From Chloroflexota bacterium (GTDB taxonomy: Bacteria > Chloroflexota > Anaerolineae > Promineifilales > Promineifilaceae): 64,000 nt of DNA. The notes below the pieces were generated by a model. That model saw only the letters and a program-made list of their open reading frames with translations. It did not search any database and was not told the origin of the DNA. The position numbers and the translations under genes were made by a program. How positions within the stretch are numbered: position 1 is the first letter of the stretch; every line of letters starts with the position of its first letter. Location: the NCBI GenBank assembly GCA_020629055.1, contig JAHDEB010000009.1:1-64000 (forward strand), written 5' to 3'. Below are positions 36,400 to 46,100 of this stretch, one piece after another.

Positions 36400-36867
36400 A
36401 TGATTACGAAAGGCGAAAAAATAGTCGCAAAAAATAGACGAGCCAGTTTTGACTTTCATTTAGGTGAACGGTTTGAGGCCGGGTTGGTTCTCACCGGAAC
36501 TGAGATTAAATCGGTGCGGGCAAGCAAAGCAGACTTGAAACGGGCTTATGCCCGGCCGGATGAGAATGGGGAGTTATGGCTGCTTGATATGCATATTTCA
36601 CCCTACGAGCAGGGGAATCGAGAAAACCACGAACCGGAACGGAAACGCAAACTGTTGTTGCATCGGAAAGAGATTTACAAGATTGAACGCGCGATGTTTG
36701 ACAAAGGGGTCACGTTGGTGCCAACACGGTTGTACTTGAAAAATGGACTGGCAAAAGTAGAGATCGCGATTGCAACCGGTAAGAAAAATTATGATAAGCG
36801 ACAGTCGATCGCTAAGAAAGACGCAAATCGACAGGTTCAGCGTGAGCTAAAAGAACGCAGTCGATAG
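36400..36867 (+). CDS. smpB: SsrA-binding protein SmpB
   Basis: 'KNRRASFDFHLGERFEAGLVLTGTEIKSVRASKADLKRAYA...LKNGLAKVEIAIATGKKNYDKRQSI'. Confidence 0.96.
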   Translation: MITKGEKIVAKNRRASFDFHLGERFEAGLVLTGTEIKSVRASKADLKRAYARPDENGELWLLDMHISPYEQGNRENHEPERKRKLLLHRKEIYKIERAMFDKGVTLVPTRLYLKNGLAKVEIAIATGKKNYDKRQSIAKKDANRQVQRELKERSR

Positions 36868-36874
36868 AGACAAA

Positions 36875-36914
36875 AAAAGCCGATTTAGATTTCAATCTAA
36901 ACCGGCTTTTTTTA
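36875..36914. terminator. Intrinsic terminator after smpB
   Basis: AAAGCCGATTTAGATTTCAATCTAAACCGGCTTTTTTT. Confidence 0.9.
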
Positions 36915-36936
36915 TTAGAGGGGGAATGAAAATTCT

Positions 36937-38052
36937 CTAGCCTACAATTTCACCGAGTAACACAACTTCACCCGTGCGCTGCGGACTGCCACCATCTGGT
37001 TCGATAGAGACGCCAACTGTGTCGAAGATCGCCATTGGGGATGGGCTTTCGACAATAAAGATATTTTCACCGCCTGCGTTGACGGTAAATGTCTCAGACG
37101 TGTCGTGTTCTTCACCGCGAATCAGCAAGACTTGATAAACTTCATCTTCGTTTAGCTGAGGGAGGTCATTGACGACCATGATCGCTAAATTGGTCTCTGG
37201 ATTAAACACCAATGTTGCGACCGCGTTTGGGTTGATGTCGGTACCACCGATCTCAATCGCTTGGGCGTCGCTCGAGCTAAATAGGTCGATAATTTGCGTT
37301 TGGTACGCAACCCGTTCTTCTAACGAGCCATTGCGATTCGAGAGTGTGCTGTTTTCTTCTACGAGTGCTGCCACTTGGGTGGCGATCTCGTCTCTTGTTA
37401 GCTCGGCCGCAGTCGCGGTCTGTAAAAGATCTTGATTTTCGATTAGTGCATTGGTTAGCTGCGTTTTGTAGGCCTCAACGAAGCCATTTGCTTCGTCTAA
37501 ATCTTGGTTTAAGTCAGCGACTTGATCAGTTAATATTTGTTCGGCCAGAATGCTGCGTTCAACTTCGTTCTGCAATTGCTCATTGGTGTTCGATACAGCA
37601 TTTAGGCGGGCGCTAAGCAGTCCGAACAGCCCAGCAAGCACCAGCGCAAAGGCGGCAAGGCTAGCACCAATCAACGGCCGGCTTAATAAACCTTCATACC
37701 AAGTTAGTTGTTTAACCGGTTCGATTTTTTGAGGAATGCGGGCTTTGAAGATTTGAGTCGTTGAAGGGGAAATTTTAAAACGAGCTTGGGCGTTGGCCTC
37801 AACCCGTTTAAATAACATATCTTCAACTTTCTTCGAAACTTCCATCGGCTCAGCCATATAAGGAAGCTCGTCCACAACCTCGCTGAACGCCTGCATCTCT
37901 AATGCTAATTCTGGATCAGCTGCGATAAGGAGCTCAACTTCTGCCTCTTCTTCAGGCGTTAATCCGCCTAAGGTTAAGACGGCCAAATGTTCTTCAGCGT
38001 TCTCCATGTTGATCTCTAATTTAGATGAGTCGTATTCGTTTCTCTGTGTCAT
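36937..38052 (-). CDS. Anti-sigma factor (RskA-like)
   Basis: N-terminal 'LAVLTLGGLTPEEEAEVELLIAADPELALEMQAF'; single TM 'PLIGASLAAFALVLAGLFGLL'; RskA-like C-domain; overlaps upstream sigma gene by 4 nt. Confidence 0.85.
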   Translation of the reverse strand: MTQRNEYDSSKLEINMENAEEHLAVLTLGGLTPEEEAEVELLIAADPELALEMQAFSEVVDELPYMAEPMEVSKKVEDMLFKRVEANAQARFKISPSTTQIFKARIPQKIEPVKQLTWYEGLLSRPLIGASLAAFALVLAGLFGLLSARLNAVSNTNEQLQNEVERSILAEQILTDQVADLNQDLDEANGFVEAYKTQLTNALIENQDLLQTATAAELTRDEIATQVAALVEENSTLSNRNGSLEERVAYQTQIIDLFSSSDAQAIEIGGTDINPNAVATLVFNPETNLAIMVVNDLPQLNEDEVYQVLLIRGEEHDTSETFTVNAGGENIFIVESPSPMAIFDTVGVSIEPDGGSPQRTGEVVLLGEIVG

Positions 38053-38663
38053 TCGTCCATCCCCTTTTCGGCAAGCATGGCTTGTAATTTCTTCAATGCC
38101 AGACGAGCACGTGTATTAATAGTGCCAAAAGGTATGTTTTGCTCTTGGGCGATTTGACGACGTGTCTTACCTTGAAAATAAATCCAGATAATGACATCTA
38201 GCTGTTCAGGAGGGAGCATTTTTATAACAGATCGGACTTCTTTGTGGCGAACTTCTGCCCAAGCCAAATCTGCCATGTCTTCATCTTCTGTCAGCACTGA
38301 ATTAGCGCCTTCATCTTGTGTTTGTTCGTCAAACACCGGTTGGAGCGTTACTCGTTTATTGCGCCGGATGGCGTCGATCGATAGGTTGCGAGCAATACCG
38401 AACATCCAGCTCGTAAAGCGTCCTTTGGAGCCGTCAAATTGAGCCGAATTGTGCCATATGCGCCAGAATGTCTCTTGCACAATGTCTTCGGCCAGTTTGC
38501 GGTTCCGAACGATTTTATAGCTGAGGCCGAGTGCGGCTGATGAATACTTGTCGTATAGATCGCGAAAGGCGACTATATCGCCATAATCGCGGATCGCTTC
38601 CATCAATTCAATATTGGTGGCGGCTTCATCTTTTATCGCTTGTTTTTTCTCTACAATCTCCAA
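38049..38663 (-). CDS. ECF-type RNA polymerase sigma factor
   Basis: 'YKIVRNRKLAEDIVQETFWRIWHNSAQFDGSKGRFTSWMFGIARNLSIDAIRR', 'GKTRRQIAQEQNIPFGTINTRARLALKKL'. Confidence 0.93.
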   Translation of the reverse strand: MEIVEKKQAIKDEAATNIELMEAIRDYGDIVAFRDLYDKYSSAALGLSYKIVRNRKLAEDIVQETFWRIWHNSAQFDGSKGRFTSWMFGIARNLSIDAIRRNKRVTLQPVFDEQTQDEGANSVLTEDEDMADLAWAEVRHKEVRSVIKMLPPEQLDVIIWIYFQGKTRRQIAQEQNIPFGTINTRARLALKKLQAMLAEKGMDE

Positions 38664-38762
38664 ACGGACTCCGTTCGATTAAAACCATACTTAAGGGATT
38701 ACGTGGTAAGACGCTAATTGTATGTACTTAGATTTATTAATCCAGGGAAACCTTACATTTTC

Positions 38763-38791
38763 TTGACCTACTCATCCCGCTTTGATATATT
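38763..38791 (+). promoter_or_regulatory. Promoter of the lysine operon leader
   Basis: TTGACC, 17 nt, TATATT; leader ATG starts 9 nt after the -10. Confidence 0.75.
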
Positions 38792-38800
38792 CTCGCCGCA

Positions 38801-38860
38801 ATGAAAAGTTTTGAGACACAAAATTTCGTCAAGAAGAACAAGAAGCGTTTCCCGATCTAA
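38801..38860 (+). CDS. Lys-rich leader peptide 1 (MKSFETQNFVKKNKKRFPI)
   Basis: ATG AAA AGT TTT GAG ACA CAA AAT TTC GTC AAG AAG AAC AAG AAG CGT TTC CCG ATC TAA; 5 Lys of 19; terminator follows. Confidence 0.8.
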   Translation: MKSFETQNFVKKNKKRFPI

Positions 38861-38862
38861 CG

Positions 38863-38912
38863 ATCTGGTTTTTTTGTTGCACTAATTTGTTTTAAACAAA
38901 GCTTCACCAGAT
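38863..38912 (+). promoter_or_regulatory. Predicted antiterminator of attenuator 1
   Basis: ATCTGGT (38863-38869) complementary to ACCAGAT (38906-38912), which overlaps the 5' arm and loop of the terminator. Confidence 0.65.
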
Positions 38913-38931
38913 TTGGTGGGGCTTTTTTTTT
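38900..38931 (+). terminator. Attenuator terminator 1
   Basis: AGCTTCACCA-GATT-TGGTGGGGCT (10-bp stem with two G:U pairs), then T9 (the first T belongs to the stem). Confidence 0.9.
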
Positions 38932-38945
38932 GCCTGATGAACATT

Positions 38946-39026
38946 ATGACCACCAGCATCATCATTATTAAGCGAAAGAAGGGACTTAAGCGTTGTGGGA
39001 AACGTGTTATGCCCCTGCCCGATTGA
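38946..39026 (+). CDS. Lys-rich leader peptide 2 (MTTSIIIIKRKKGLKRCGKRVMPLPD)
   Basis: 26-codon ORF with 5 Lys and 4 consecutive Ile codons, stop TGA 39024-39026; in-frame alternative ATG at 38937; second terminator follows. Confidence 0.7.
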   Translation: MTTSIIIIKRKKGLKRCGKRVMPLPD

Positions 39027-39059
39027 CGATTATAAATAATAAAAAGTTTTTTTGTTATT

Positions 39060-39100
39060 AAGCGGCTTTCTTTTTTAGGGTAAGAAAGTCGCTTTTTTTA
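39060..39100 (+). terminator. Attenuator terminator 2
   Basis: AAGCGGCTTTCTT / AAGAAAGTCGCTT 13-bp stem with one G:U pair, then a T run. Confidence 0.92.
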
Positions 39101-39173
39101 TTTATTAGGCTGTGTTAATTCGAAATTTTCCCCGAAATTAAAGCAGCCAACTAATTTTTATAAGAGAGATACG

Positions 39174-40322
39174 ATGAGTTTAGAGAATTTTTCGATTATA
39201 GAATCGACACTAAGAGAGGGCGAGCAGTTTGTGAATGCATTTTTTACAACTGAGCAAAAAATTCATATAGCACAGATGTTAGATGAATTTGGGGTTGAGT
39301 ATCTTGAACTCACATCCCCTTATGCTTCCGAAACAAGCTATAACGATTGCTGCGCGATCGCCGGTTTGGGATTAAAAGCGAAAACTTTAACACATACCCG
39401 CTGTCACATTGATGACGCAAAACGGGCGATTGATACCGGGGTCGACGGAATTGACGTCGTTATCGGCACTTCATCTTATTTGCGCGACTTTAGCCATGGT
39501 AAAAGCATCGATGCGATTATTGAGATTGCACAAGAAGTTGTCACTTTTATTAAAGGACAAGGGGTCGAAGTCCGTTTTAGCACAGAGGATAGCCTGCGGT
39601 CTGCACGAGAAGATATATTCCGAGTGTATGAAGCGGTTGATGCCTTAGGTGTTAATCGGGTGGGGATAGCTGATACGGTTGGTATCGGTACTCCGCGTCA
39701 AATCTATGATTTGGTGCATGATTTGCGCGGCCGAATTTCGGCCGATATCGAATTTCATGGGCATAATGACAGCGGTTGTGCAATTGCCAATGCGTATGCC
39801 GCTTTGGAAGCCGGGGCGACCCATATCGATACCAGCGTATTGGGCATCGGAGAGCGAAACGGCATTACGTCGTTGGGCGGTTTAATCGCACGTCTGTACG
39901 CAACAGATTCGGTTTTGGTCGAGAAATACAATCTGCCATTGCTAAAAGAATTAGATTCGACTATCGCAGAATGGGTTGGTATCGATATTCCTTTTAATAA
40001 TTATATTACCGGTTTTTCCGCATTTACCCACAAAGCGGGCATCCATGCCAAAGCGGTGTTAAACAACCCATCCACTTATGAAGCGTTAAAACCGGAAGAT
40101 TTCGGATTGACCCGGTATATTCATGTGGCCCATCGTTTAACCGGTTGGAATGCGGTGCGTAACCGGGCGGAGCAGCTAGGGCTAGATTTAACCGATGCGC
40201 AGGCGAAAATGCTGACAGAGAAAATCAAGTCGATGGCTGATGATCGAGTGTTGACATTAGACGATGTCGACTCGCTGTTGCGCCGTAACTTGCCGCAACT
40301 AGACGCGGTACCAGGAGATTAA
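39174..40322 (+). CDS. Homocitrate synthase (AAA lysine pathway type)
   Basis: '[42 protein letters not shown]', '[50 protein letters not shown]'; close to remembered Thermus homocitrate synthase motifs. Confidence 0.87.
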   Translation: MSLENFSIIESTLREGEQFVNAFFTTEQKIHIAQMLDEFGVEYLELTSPYASETSYNDCCAIAGLGLKAKTLTHTRCHIDDAKRAIDTGVDGIDVVIGTSSYLRDFSHGKSIDAIIEIAQEVVTFIKGQGVEVRFSTEDSLRSAREDIFRVYEAVDALGVNRVGIADTVGIGTPRQIYDLVHDLRGRISADIEFHGHNDSGCAIANAYAALEAGATHIDTSVLGIGERNGITSLGGLIARLYATDSVLVEKYNLPLLKELDSTIAEWVGIDIPFNNYITGFSAFTHKAGIHAKAVLNNPSTYEALKPEDFGLTRYIHVAHRLTGWNAVRNRAEQLGLDLTDAQAKMLTEKIKSMADDRVLTLDDVDSLLRRNLPQLDAVPGD

Positions 40323-41572
40323 TGATGTCAGGCTTGACCTTATCTGAACAGATTATTTCAAACAATGTCGGCCGGCCGGTGCGGGCTGGTGAACTGGTTG
40401 TTGTGGAACCCGATACCGCAATGGGGCATGATTCGTTGACACCGGGCATTATTAAAACGGTGAAAGAGCAGCTTGGGGTGGAGAAAGTCGCAAACCGTGA
40501 TCAGATTGTATTGGTTATGGATCATGTGGCTCCCGCTTCGAATGTAGGAACCGCCCAAAATCAAAACTTTATCCGAGAGTTTGCGCGCGAGCAGGATGTA
40601 CGCCTGTTCGATGTCGGCCGGGGCATTTGCCATCAGGTGCTTGTTGAAGAAAAAATCGCCCGGCCGGGCACCATTGTTGTAGGCTCTGACAGCCATTCAA
40701 CCAGCTATGGGGCGGTGGGGGCATTTGGCAGCGGGATGGGGTCTACCGATATCGCCCTTGTTTGGGCCACCGGCAAGACTTGGCTGCGGGTGCCAGAAAC
40801 ATTGCGCATTCAGGTTTCTGGCCGTTTTCGGCCGGGGGTCGATGCCAAAGACCTCGCTTTAAAGCTGTGTCGTGACCTGACCATTGCGGGGGCAACCTAC
40901 ATGGCGATCGAGTATCACGGGATGGATTGGCTGCCGATGAACGGGCGGCAAACGATGTCTAGCATGGCGATTGAATTGGGTGCTAAAGCGGGTATTTTCC
41001 CACCAGACGGTGAAGTGGCAGAACGGTTCGATGTGCCAGATTGGCTGTATGTTGATTCAGATGCGATCTATGCCCAAACGCTAGAAATCGATCTAGATGA
41101 ACTCGAACCTCAGGTTGCGATTCCCCATTCGGTTGATGATGTGGTCGACTTGTCTGACATTGTGGGGCAGAAAATAGACGTTGTCTTTTTAGGGACCTGC
41201 ACCAACGGCCGTTATGAAGATTTACGCGATGCGGCCGATATTTTGCAAGGAAAACAGATTCATCCCCATTTGCGCCTGCTGGTAACCCCTGCTTCGCGAG
41301 AGGAGCTGCAAAAGGCGATTGCGGATGACACGTTAAACATTTTGCTGTCGGCCGGGGCGACCTTAACAACCCCTGGCTGTGGCGCGTGTATGGGGCGGCA
41401 TCAAGGGACACTAGCAGATAACGATATCTGTCTTTCTACCGGAAACCGAAACTTTAAGGGACGTATGGGGCACCCGACGTCGCAAATCTACTTATCATCT
41501 CCGTCGGTTGCCGCAGCATCTGCCATTACGGGTGAAATTACCGATCCACGGTTGCTAACTGTCAGCCTTTAG
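40322..41572 (+). CDS. lysT: Homoaconitase large subunit (LeuC/LysT family)
   Basis: 'VVGSDSHSTSYGAVGAFGSGMGSTDIALVWATGKTW', 'FLGTCTNGRYEDLRDAADIL', 'TPGCGACMGRHQGTL'; next to homocitrate synthase. Confidence 0.87.
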   Translation: MMSGLTLSEQIISNNVGRPVRAGELVVVEPDTAMGHDSLTPGIIKTVKEQLGVEKVANRDQIVLVMDHVAPASNVGTAQNQNFIREFAREQDVRLFDVGRGICHQVLVEEKIARPGTIVVGSDSHSTSYGAVGAFGSGMGSTDIALVWATGKTWLRVPETLRIQVSGRFRPGVDAKDLALKLCRDLTIAGATYMAIEYHGMDWLPMNGRQTMSSMAIELGAKAGIFPPDGEVAERFDVPDWLYVDSDAIYAQTLEIDLDELEPQVAIPHSVDDVVDLSDIVGQKIDVVFLGTCTNGRYEDLRDAADILQGKQIHPHLRLLVTPASREELQKAIADDTLNILLSAGATLTTPGCGACMGRHQGTLADNDICLSTGNRNFKGRMGHPTSQIYLSSPSVAAASAITGEITDPRLLTVSL

Positions 41573-41637
41573 TTATTAAGTGTCAGTTGAATGCGTAGAG
41601 CTGAAAACTGAAAACTGATAGCTGAAAACAAAATATC

Positions 41638-42129
41638 ATGTCAAACATTTGGAAATTTGGAGCCGATGTCGATACAGATCAAATTGTGCCAGGGCGGTAT
41701 GCGCCTTATATGCGGCCGGACAAAGACGTGGGGGATGCTGCCTTTATCGAAGCTCGACCAGACTTTAATAAGCAAGCGGTGCCAGGGGACCTAATTGTGG
41801 CGACCGATAACTTCGGTTGTGGGTCATCTCGTGAATATGCCCCATACGCGCTGCGCAGGCGGCAGGTTGGGGCGATTTTCGCCAATAGCTTTGCCCGTAT
41901 TTTTTATCGCAATGCGATCAATTTGGGGATACCGGTCTTTGTTGATGCGGAGTTGGTTGAAAAGCTGTTGGCCGGTTCTGAAGCGACCCTAGATTTAGAA
42001 GATGGGACGATCCTCATCGATGGAAACCGGCACGCATTGCCCGAAGTGCCTAATTTTGCCAAAGAGATTATCGATGCCGGCGGCATTGTCCCTTACGTAC
42101 GTGAGCATGGGCGGTTCCCGAATAGCTGA
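41638..42129 (+). CDS. lysU: Homoaconitase small subunit (LeuD/LysU family)
   Basis: 'KFGADVDTDQIVPGRY', 'DNFGCGSSREYAPYALRRRQVGAIFANSFARIFYRNAINLGIPV'. Confidence 0.87.
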   Translation: MSNIWKFGADVDTDQIVPGRYAPYMRPDKDVGDAAFIEARPDFNKQAVPGDLIVATDNFGCGSSREYAPYALRRRQVGAIFANSFARIFYRNAINLGIPVFVDAELVEKLLAGSEATLDLEDGTILIDGNRHALPEVPNFAKEIIDAGGIVPYVREHGRFPNS

Positions 42130-42164
42130 TCAGCTAATAAAGCTGATGGGCTGATAAAGCTAAC

Positions 42165-43163
42165 ATGAAACTTTGTGTCATGCCCGGTGACGGGATAGGA
42201 AAAGAAGTGATACCGGCCGCTGTGCAGGTGCTTCAGGCGGTATTGCCTGAATTAGAAACGGTGATGGCTGATGCCGGTTGGGAGACTTTCGAGCAGACGG
42301 GAAACTCAGTTCCGGCCGAAACTTTGCAGACAATTCGTGATTGTGGTGCTGGGTTGTTTGGTGCAGTTCAATCTCCGCTTTATAAGGTGGATGGGTATCG
42401 CAGTGCGATTTTGACCATGCGCCAAGAATTAGGGCTGTATGCGAATATTCGGCCGGTGCAAAGCATCGCGGGGGTGACACCCTCATCCGAAAAGCAGATC
42501 GACATGATCGTGGTGCGAGAGAATAGCGAAGGGCTTTATATCGGCCGAGAAACTGTTGACCCCAGTGGCGAGACGGCAACGGCCGAACGAGTGATTACCC
42601 GGGCAGCAAGTCGTCGGATTGCAGAACAAACCGTGGCATTGGCCCAAGCTCAGAGTAGACGCAAAATCACCATTGTGCATAAAGCCAATGTTTTACCTTT
42701 AACCGATGGGCTTTTTCGAGATAGCGTCAGAGACGTTATCGCTGAATCTGGCCTAGAGATCGAGGTGGATGAACTGTTGATCGATGTTGCCGCCCTCAAA
42801 ATGGTGGGAGAACCGGAGCGGTTTGACATTGCGGTGACAACCAATTTGTTTGGTGATATTTTGTCAGATGCGGCCGCACATTGGGGCGGCGGTTTAGGTT
42901 TGGCCCCGTCGCTTAATTTGGGGGATGGGGTGGCTGTGGCTGAACCGGTGCATGGTTCTGCCCCGGATATCGCCGGGCAAGGGGTGGCGAACCCGATTGC
43001 GGCGATGCTGAGTGGGGCGATGTTGGCCCGCTATGTGTGGCACCGGCCGTATCAGGCGGACAAAATTGAACAAGCTGCGGCCGCCGTGATGCAGGCAGGG
43101 TTGCCTGCTACCGGCATCACAGCATTTGTAACCGATGCGATGTTGGGTCGATTGGCCCGATAG
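42165..43163 (+). CDS. Homoisocitrate / isopropylmalate-type dehydrogenase
   Basis: 'MPGDGIGKEVIPAAVQVL', 'VVRENSEGLYIGRE', 'TNLFGDILSDAAAHWGGGLGLAPSLN', 'EPVHGSAPDIAGQGVANPIA'. Confidence 0.87.
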   Translation: MKLCVMPGDGIGKEVIPAAVQVLQAVLPELETVMADAGWETFEQTGNSVPAETLQTIRDCGAGLFGAVQSPLYKVDGYRSAILTMRQELGLYANIRPVQSIAGVTPSSEKQIDMIVVRENSEGLYIGRETVDPSGETATAERVITRAASRRIAEQTVALAQAQSRRKITIVHKANVLPLTDGLFRDSVRDVIAESGLEIEVDELLIDVAALKMVGEPERFDIAVTTNLFGDILSDAAAHWGGGLGLAPSLNLGDGVAVAEPVHGSAPDIAGQGVANPIAAMLSGAMLARYVWHRPYQADKIEQAAAAVMQAGLPATGITAFVTDAMLGRLAR

Positions 43164-43174
43164 GTGCCACGATT

Positions 43175-46100
43175 TTATTCTTGCCCAACAAATGGGGCCC
43201 AATTTTTGAAAGCTTCAAAAAACTGTGGTTCATAAATAAACCATTTGGGTGCTTCAGCATCTTCAATGCGCAAATTGGATAAGATCCATTCATCCAAATA
43301 TGCGCTATCGCTGGTAAAGACGGCCGAGACCGTCACCTGTGATGCTGCGGCTACATCCCCGTGCCAAATAACGCTCGCCTGGGTGTAGACGGCGGTTCCA
43401 TCTAAACTGCTGATGGTGTCGGTTAAAAACACCATTTCTTTGGGGATAAAAGCGGTTGCTGTGATATTACTAATCGGTGTGTCACCGACGTTATTAACGG
43501 CGAGTGTCATCGTTACCCGTCGCGAGCCGTCGGTGCGTGGACCAAGCTCGTGATGAATATCACTGGTTGAAAGGTCAAAGCCTCCGGCTTGAACGATTGC
43601 ACCTCGGCTAAATGGGACCAGTTCCTGATCCCCTGCAATTTCGATCGGGTTTAGGTATCGACCGGCCGATTGGGGTGATGCTTGATAGCTAAAAGTCTCA
43701 GTTTGGTTTGGGGCCAAACCGCCCACCCAGCTAAATGTTTGTGCTGTGGGGTCCCAGGTGGCATCCCCCATGAGCGTGTCGGTGATGTATTCTAATCCGG
43801 CCGGAAGCGGGTTGGTTACCGTGACGGTCTGTGTGATGCCGGTCGGCCGGTTGCGGATCGTCACTGTAAAGGTTAATGGATTGCCTGGGTCGACGTATGA
43901 TTGATCAACCTCGATAGATGTGTCTCCGAGGTCACCCAGCCAGCCGAGCGCGCCTGCCATCACATCACTATGGGCGTTATCGGCTAGCTTTTCAAACGGC
44001 AAGCCCCAAAATACCGTTCGCCACGGTGTATCTGGATCGTCGCTAAAGTTCCCGACACCACCAATCCCGCGATCGTGCCACAATAACGGCCGAACATTAG
44101 GTTGGTCGGATAACAGCATGGTATCCCCATTGTTTTGGAAATCGTCAAAATAGATCGGCAGACTGCCGGTTAGGGCAGCTGGGACACTGAAAAGCTCATC
44201 CCCGAATACGACTGTGGGGGTAATCGATTCATGGAAATCGGTGATTCCGAAATAGCCACGGGCCAGCTTGGTTTGGTCGTTGTAATACAAAAAGTCTTGG
44301 CTATTCATAAACAACCGGCCGCCGTTTTCTAAATACAGTTCCAGCGATTCAACTTCATCTTTTGTTCCAGGGGCAAACCAGTCATAGGCCGTGTACCAAA
44401 CCACATAACGATATTCTTGAAGTAATTCTGCCGGTGGACTTCCTCTTTGTAAATCGCCCCGTATGGTCCAGACATCATAATTTAAATCTAGTTGATCAAA
44501 CTCCGCTTCGTAAATATCTGCTTGCGAGTACCACCGGTGCCCATCGACCAATAACACAGTCCCAGGTGTTTTGTGGCTTATCGTCAGATCATCACTGATC
44601 TGTTCATTATTTTGGCTAATCGCGGTTATCCGGGTGCTGTCCGACACATTTTTCCCCAAATCTGCTGGAACGGTTACCGAAATCGTGGTCGGTAGTGCTT
44701 CACAAGGGCCAAGCGTGAGTGTGGGTGAGATTATTTCTACCGGCCACTCTCCTTCGATATTAATGTCATAGGTGACGGTCATCGTTTCACTGCGGTTGTA
44801 TAACTTTACTTGGTAGCCGTAAGTTTGCCCTGGCACCACAGGGCTTTCAGAATCTTCTGCCAGCCATTGGACCCCAGCTTCTTGTGGTGCATGGTTCATC
44901 CATTCAATCGAGCTACTGAGTATGTCCGCCTGATCTCTTGTATCCTCTAAGTCAGAAATTTCAAAGCCTAGATAAACGATGTTGTATTGTTCACAGTGTC
45001 CAGATTTAATACCAACACCATTTTCTTCTTCGATTGTAGGTCCATGATCAAAAATGATTTCGCTCTTGTAGGGATATTTAGATTTCATCGTCGTAATGAC
45101 GTTGTTCGTCCCTTCCTTGTCTGATTTTAAGCTGATATTTTGCCCTGTGAATTCGGTGTTGTCGCGGCCGAAAATCGCTTGGGTTGGGGTGATCAGAGCG
45201 AGCGGCTCTGCATGAGCAATGAGGGATGGCCACTCAACATCTGCGAAGCTAGATGAGTCGTATAAGGCGAGCCTGCTGCCGGTGAGTAACATATTTCCCC
45301 CCGCGCTCATATATTGAGAGATTGTGAAACTCGCCCCGATATAACCAGGCGCGTAGCGAGGATCAGACCAGATCACAATGTCATATGCTTTTAGATCTTC
45401 TAAGGTGGGCAAGTCGGCAACAGGATCATAGATTGAGTGAAGGTCGTACCCTTTGTCTAGCAAAGAAAATGCATCGATATAATCTTCAGCGCGTCCGCGG
45501 AACGACCATTGGCCCGCATCAACCATTAGAATCGATTCACTTTCATCAAGAGAAAAAGATCTGTCCGTTATCGTATCTTCATTGACCCAGCCATTGTCTT
45601 TGCCCAGCGTATACCCGCTTTTGGCGACATGGATCGCATAATAGCCGGTGGGTAACTTGATTGAATAGTTTCCAAATGCATCTGTTTCGATAACCGTTTC
45701 GAATTCAAACGAAGTAATCCTAACCGGTGCTTGTATTGGGGATCCATCTAAACTTGCCACACGGCCTTCTAGTGTGCCATGCGGAACCTTATCGAGGTTA
45801 ATATTAAAAAAGCTTTTATCAGTTGAGAGAGTTAAATTTCCACTTTCGAACTGGTGATAGCCAAACGTATCGACCGTTAAGAGATAATTGCCCGGTTTTG
45901 CATGAAACGAATATTGCCCGTTTTGGTCTGTTTGAATAACAAAGTTGCCAGATGGTGCTGAAATTTGAATATCTATCCCCGGAACAGGTGACCCATTGCT
46001 TTGGACAATCCCACTAAACTGACCGCTGTTGGGAATATATTTTTCAATGAGACGAACCGTATTTAACATACCGTGTCCGCTTTCCATATTGGGATGGCTA

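Noticed and set aside
38860-39173. Lysine (L-box) riboswitch upstream of the lysine operon
   Set aside because: Conserved L-box core not recognisable and the region is filled by two short Lys-rich ORFs and two terminators, which explain it better
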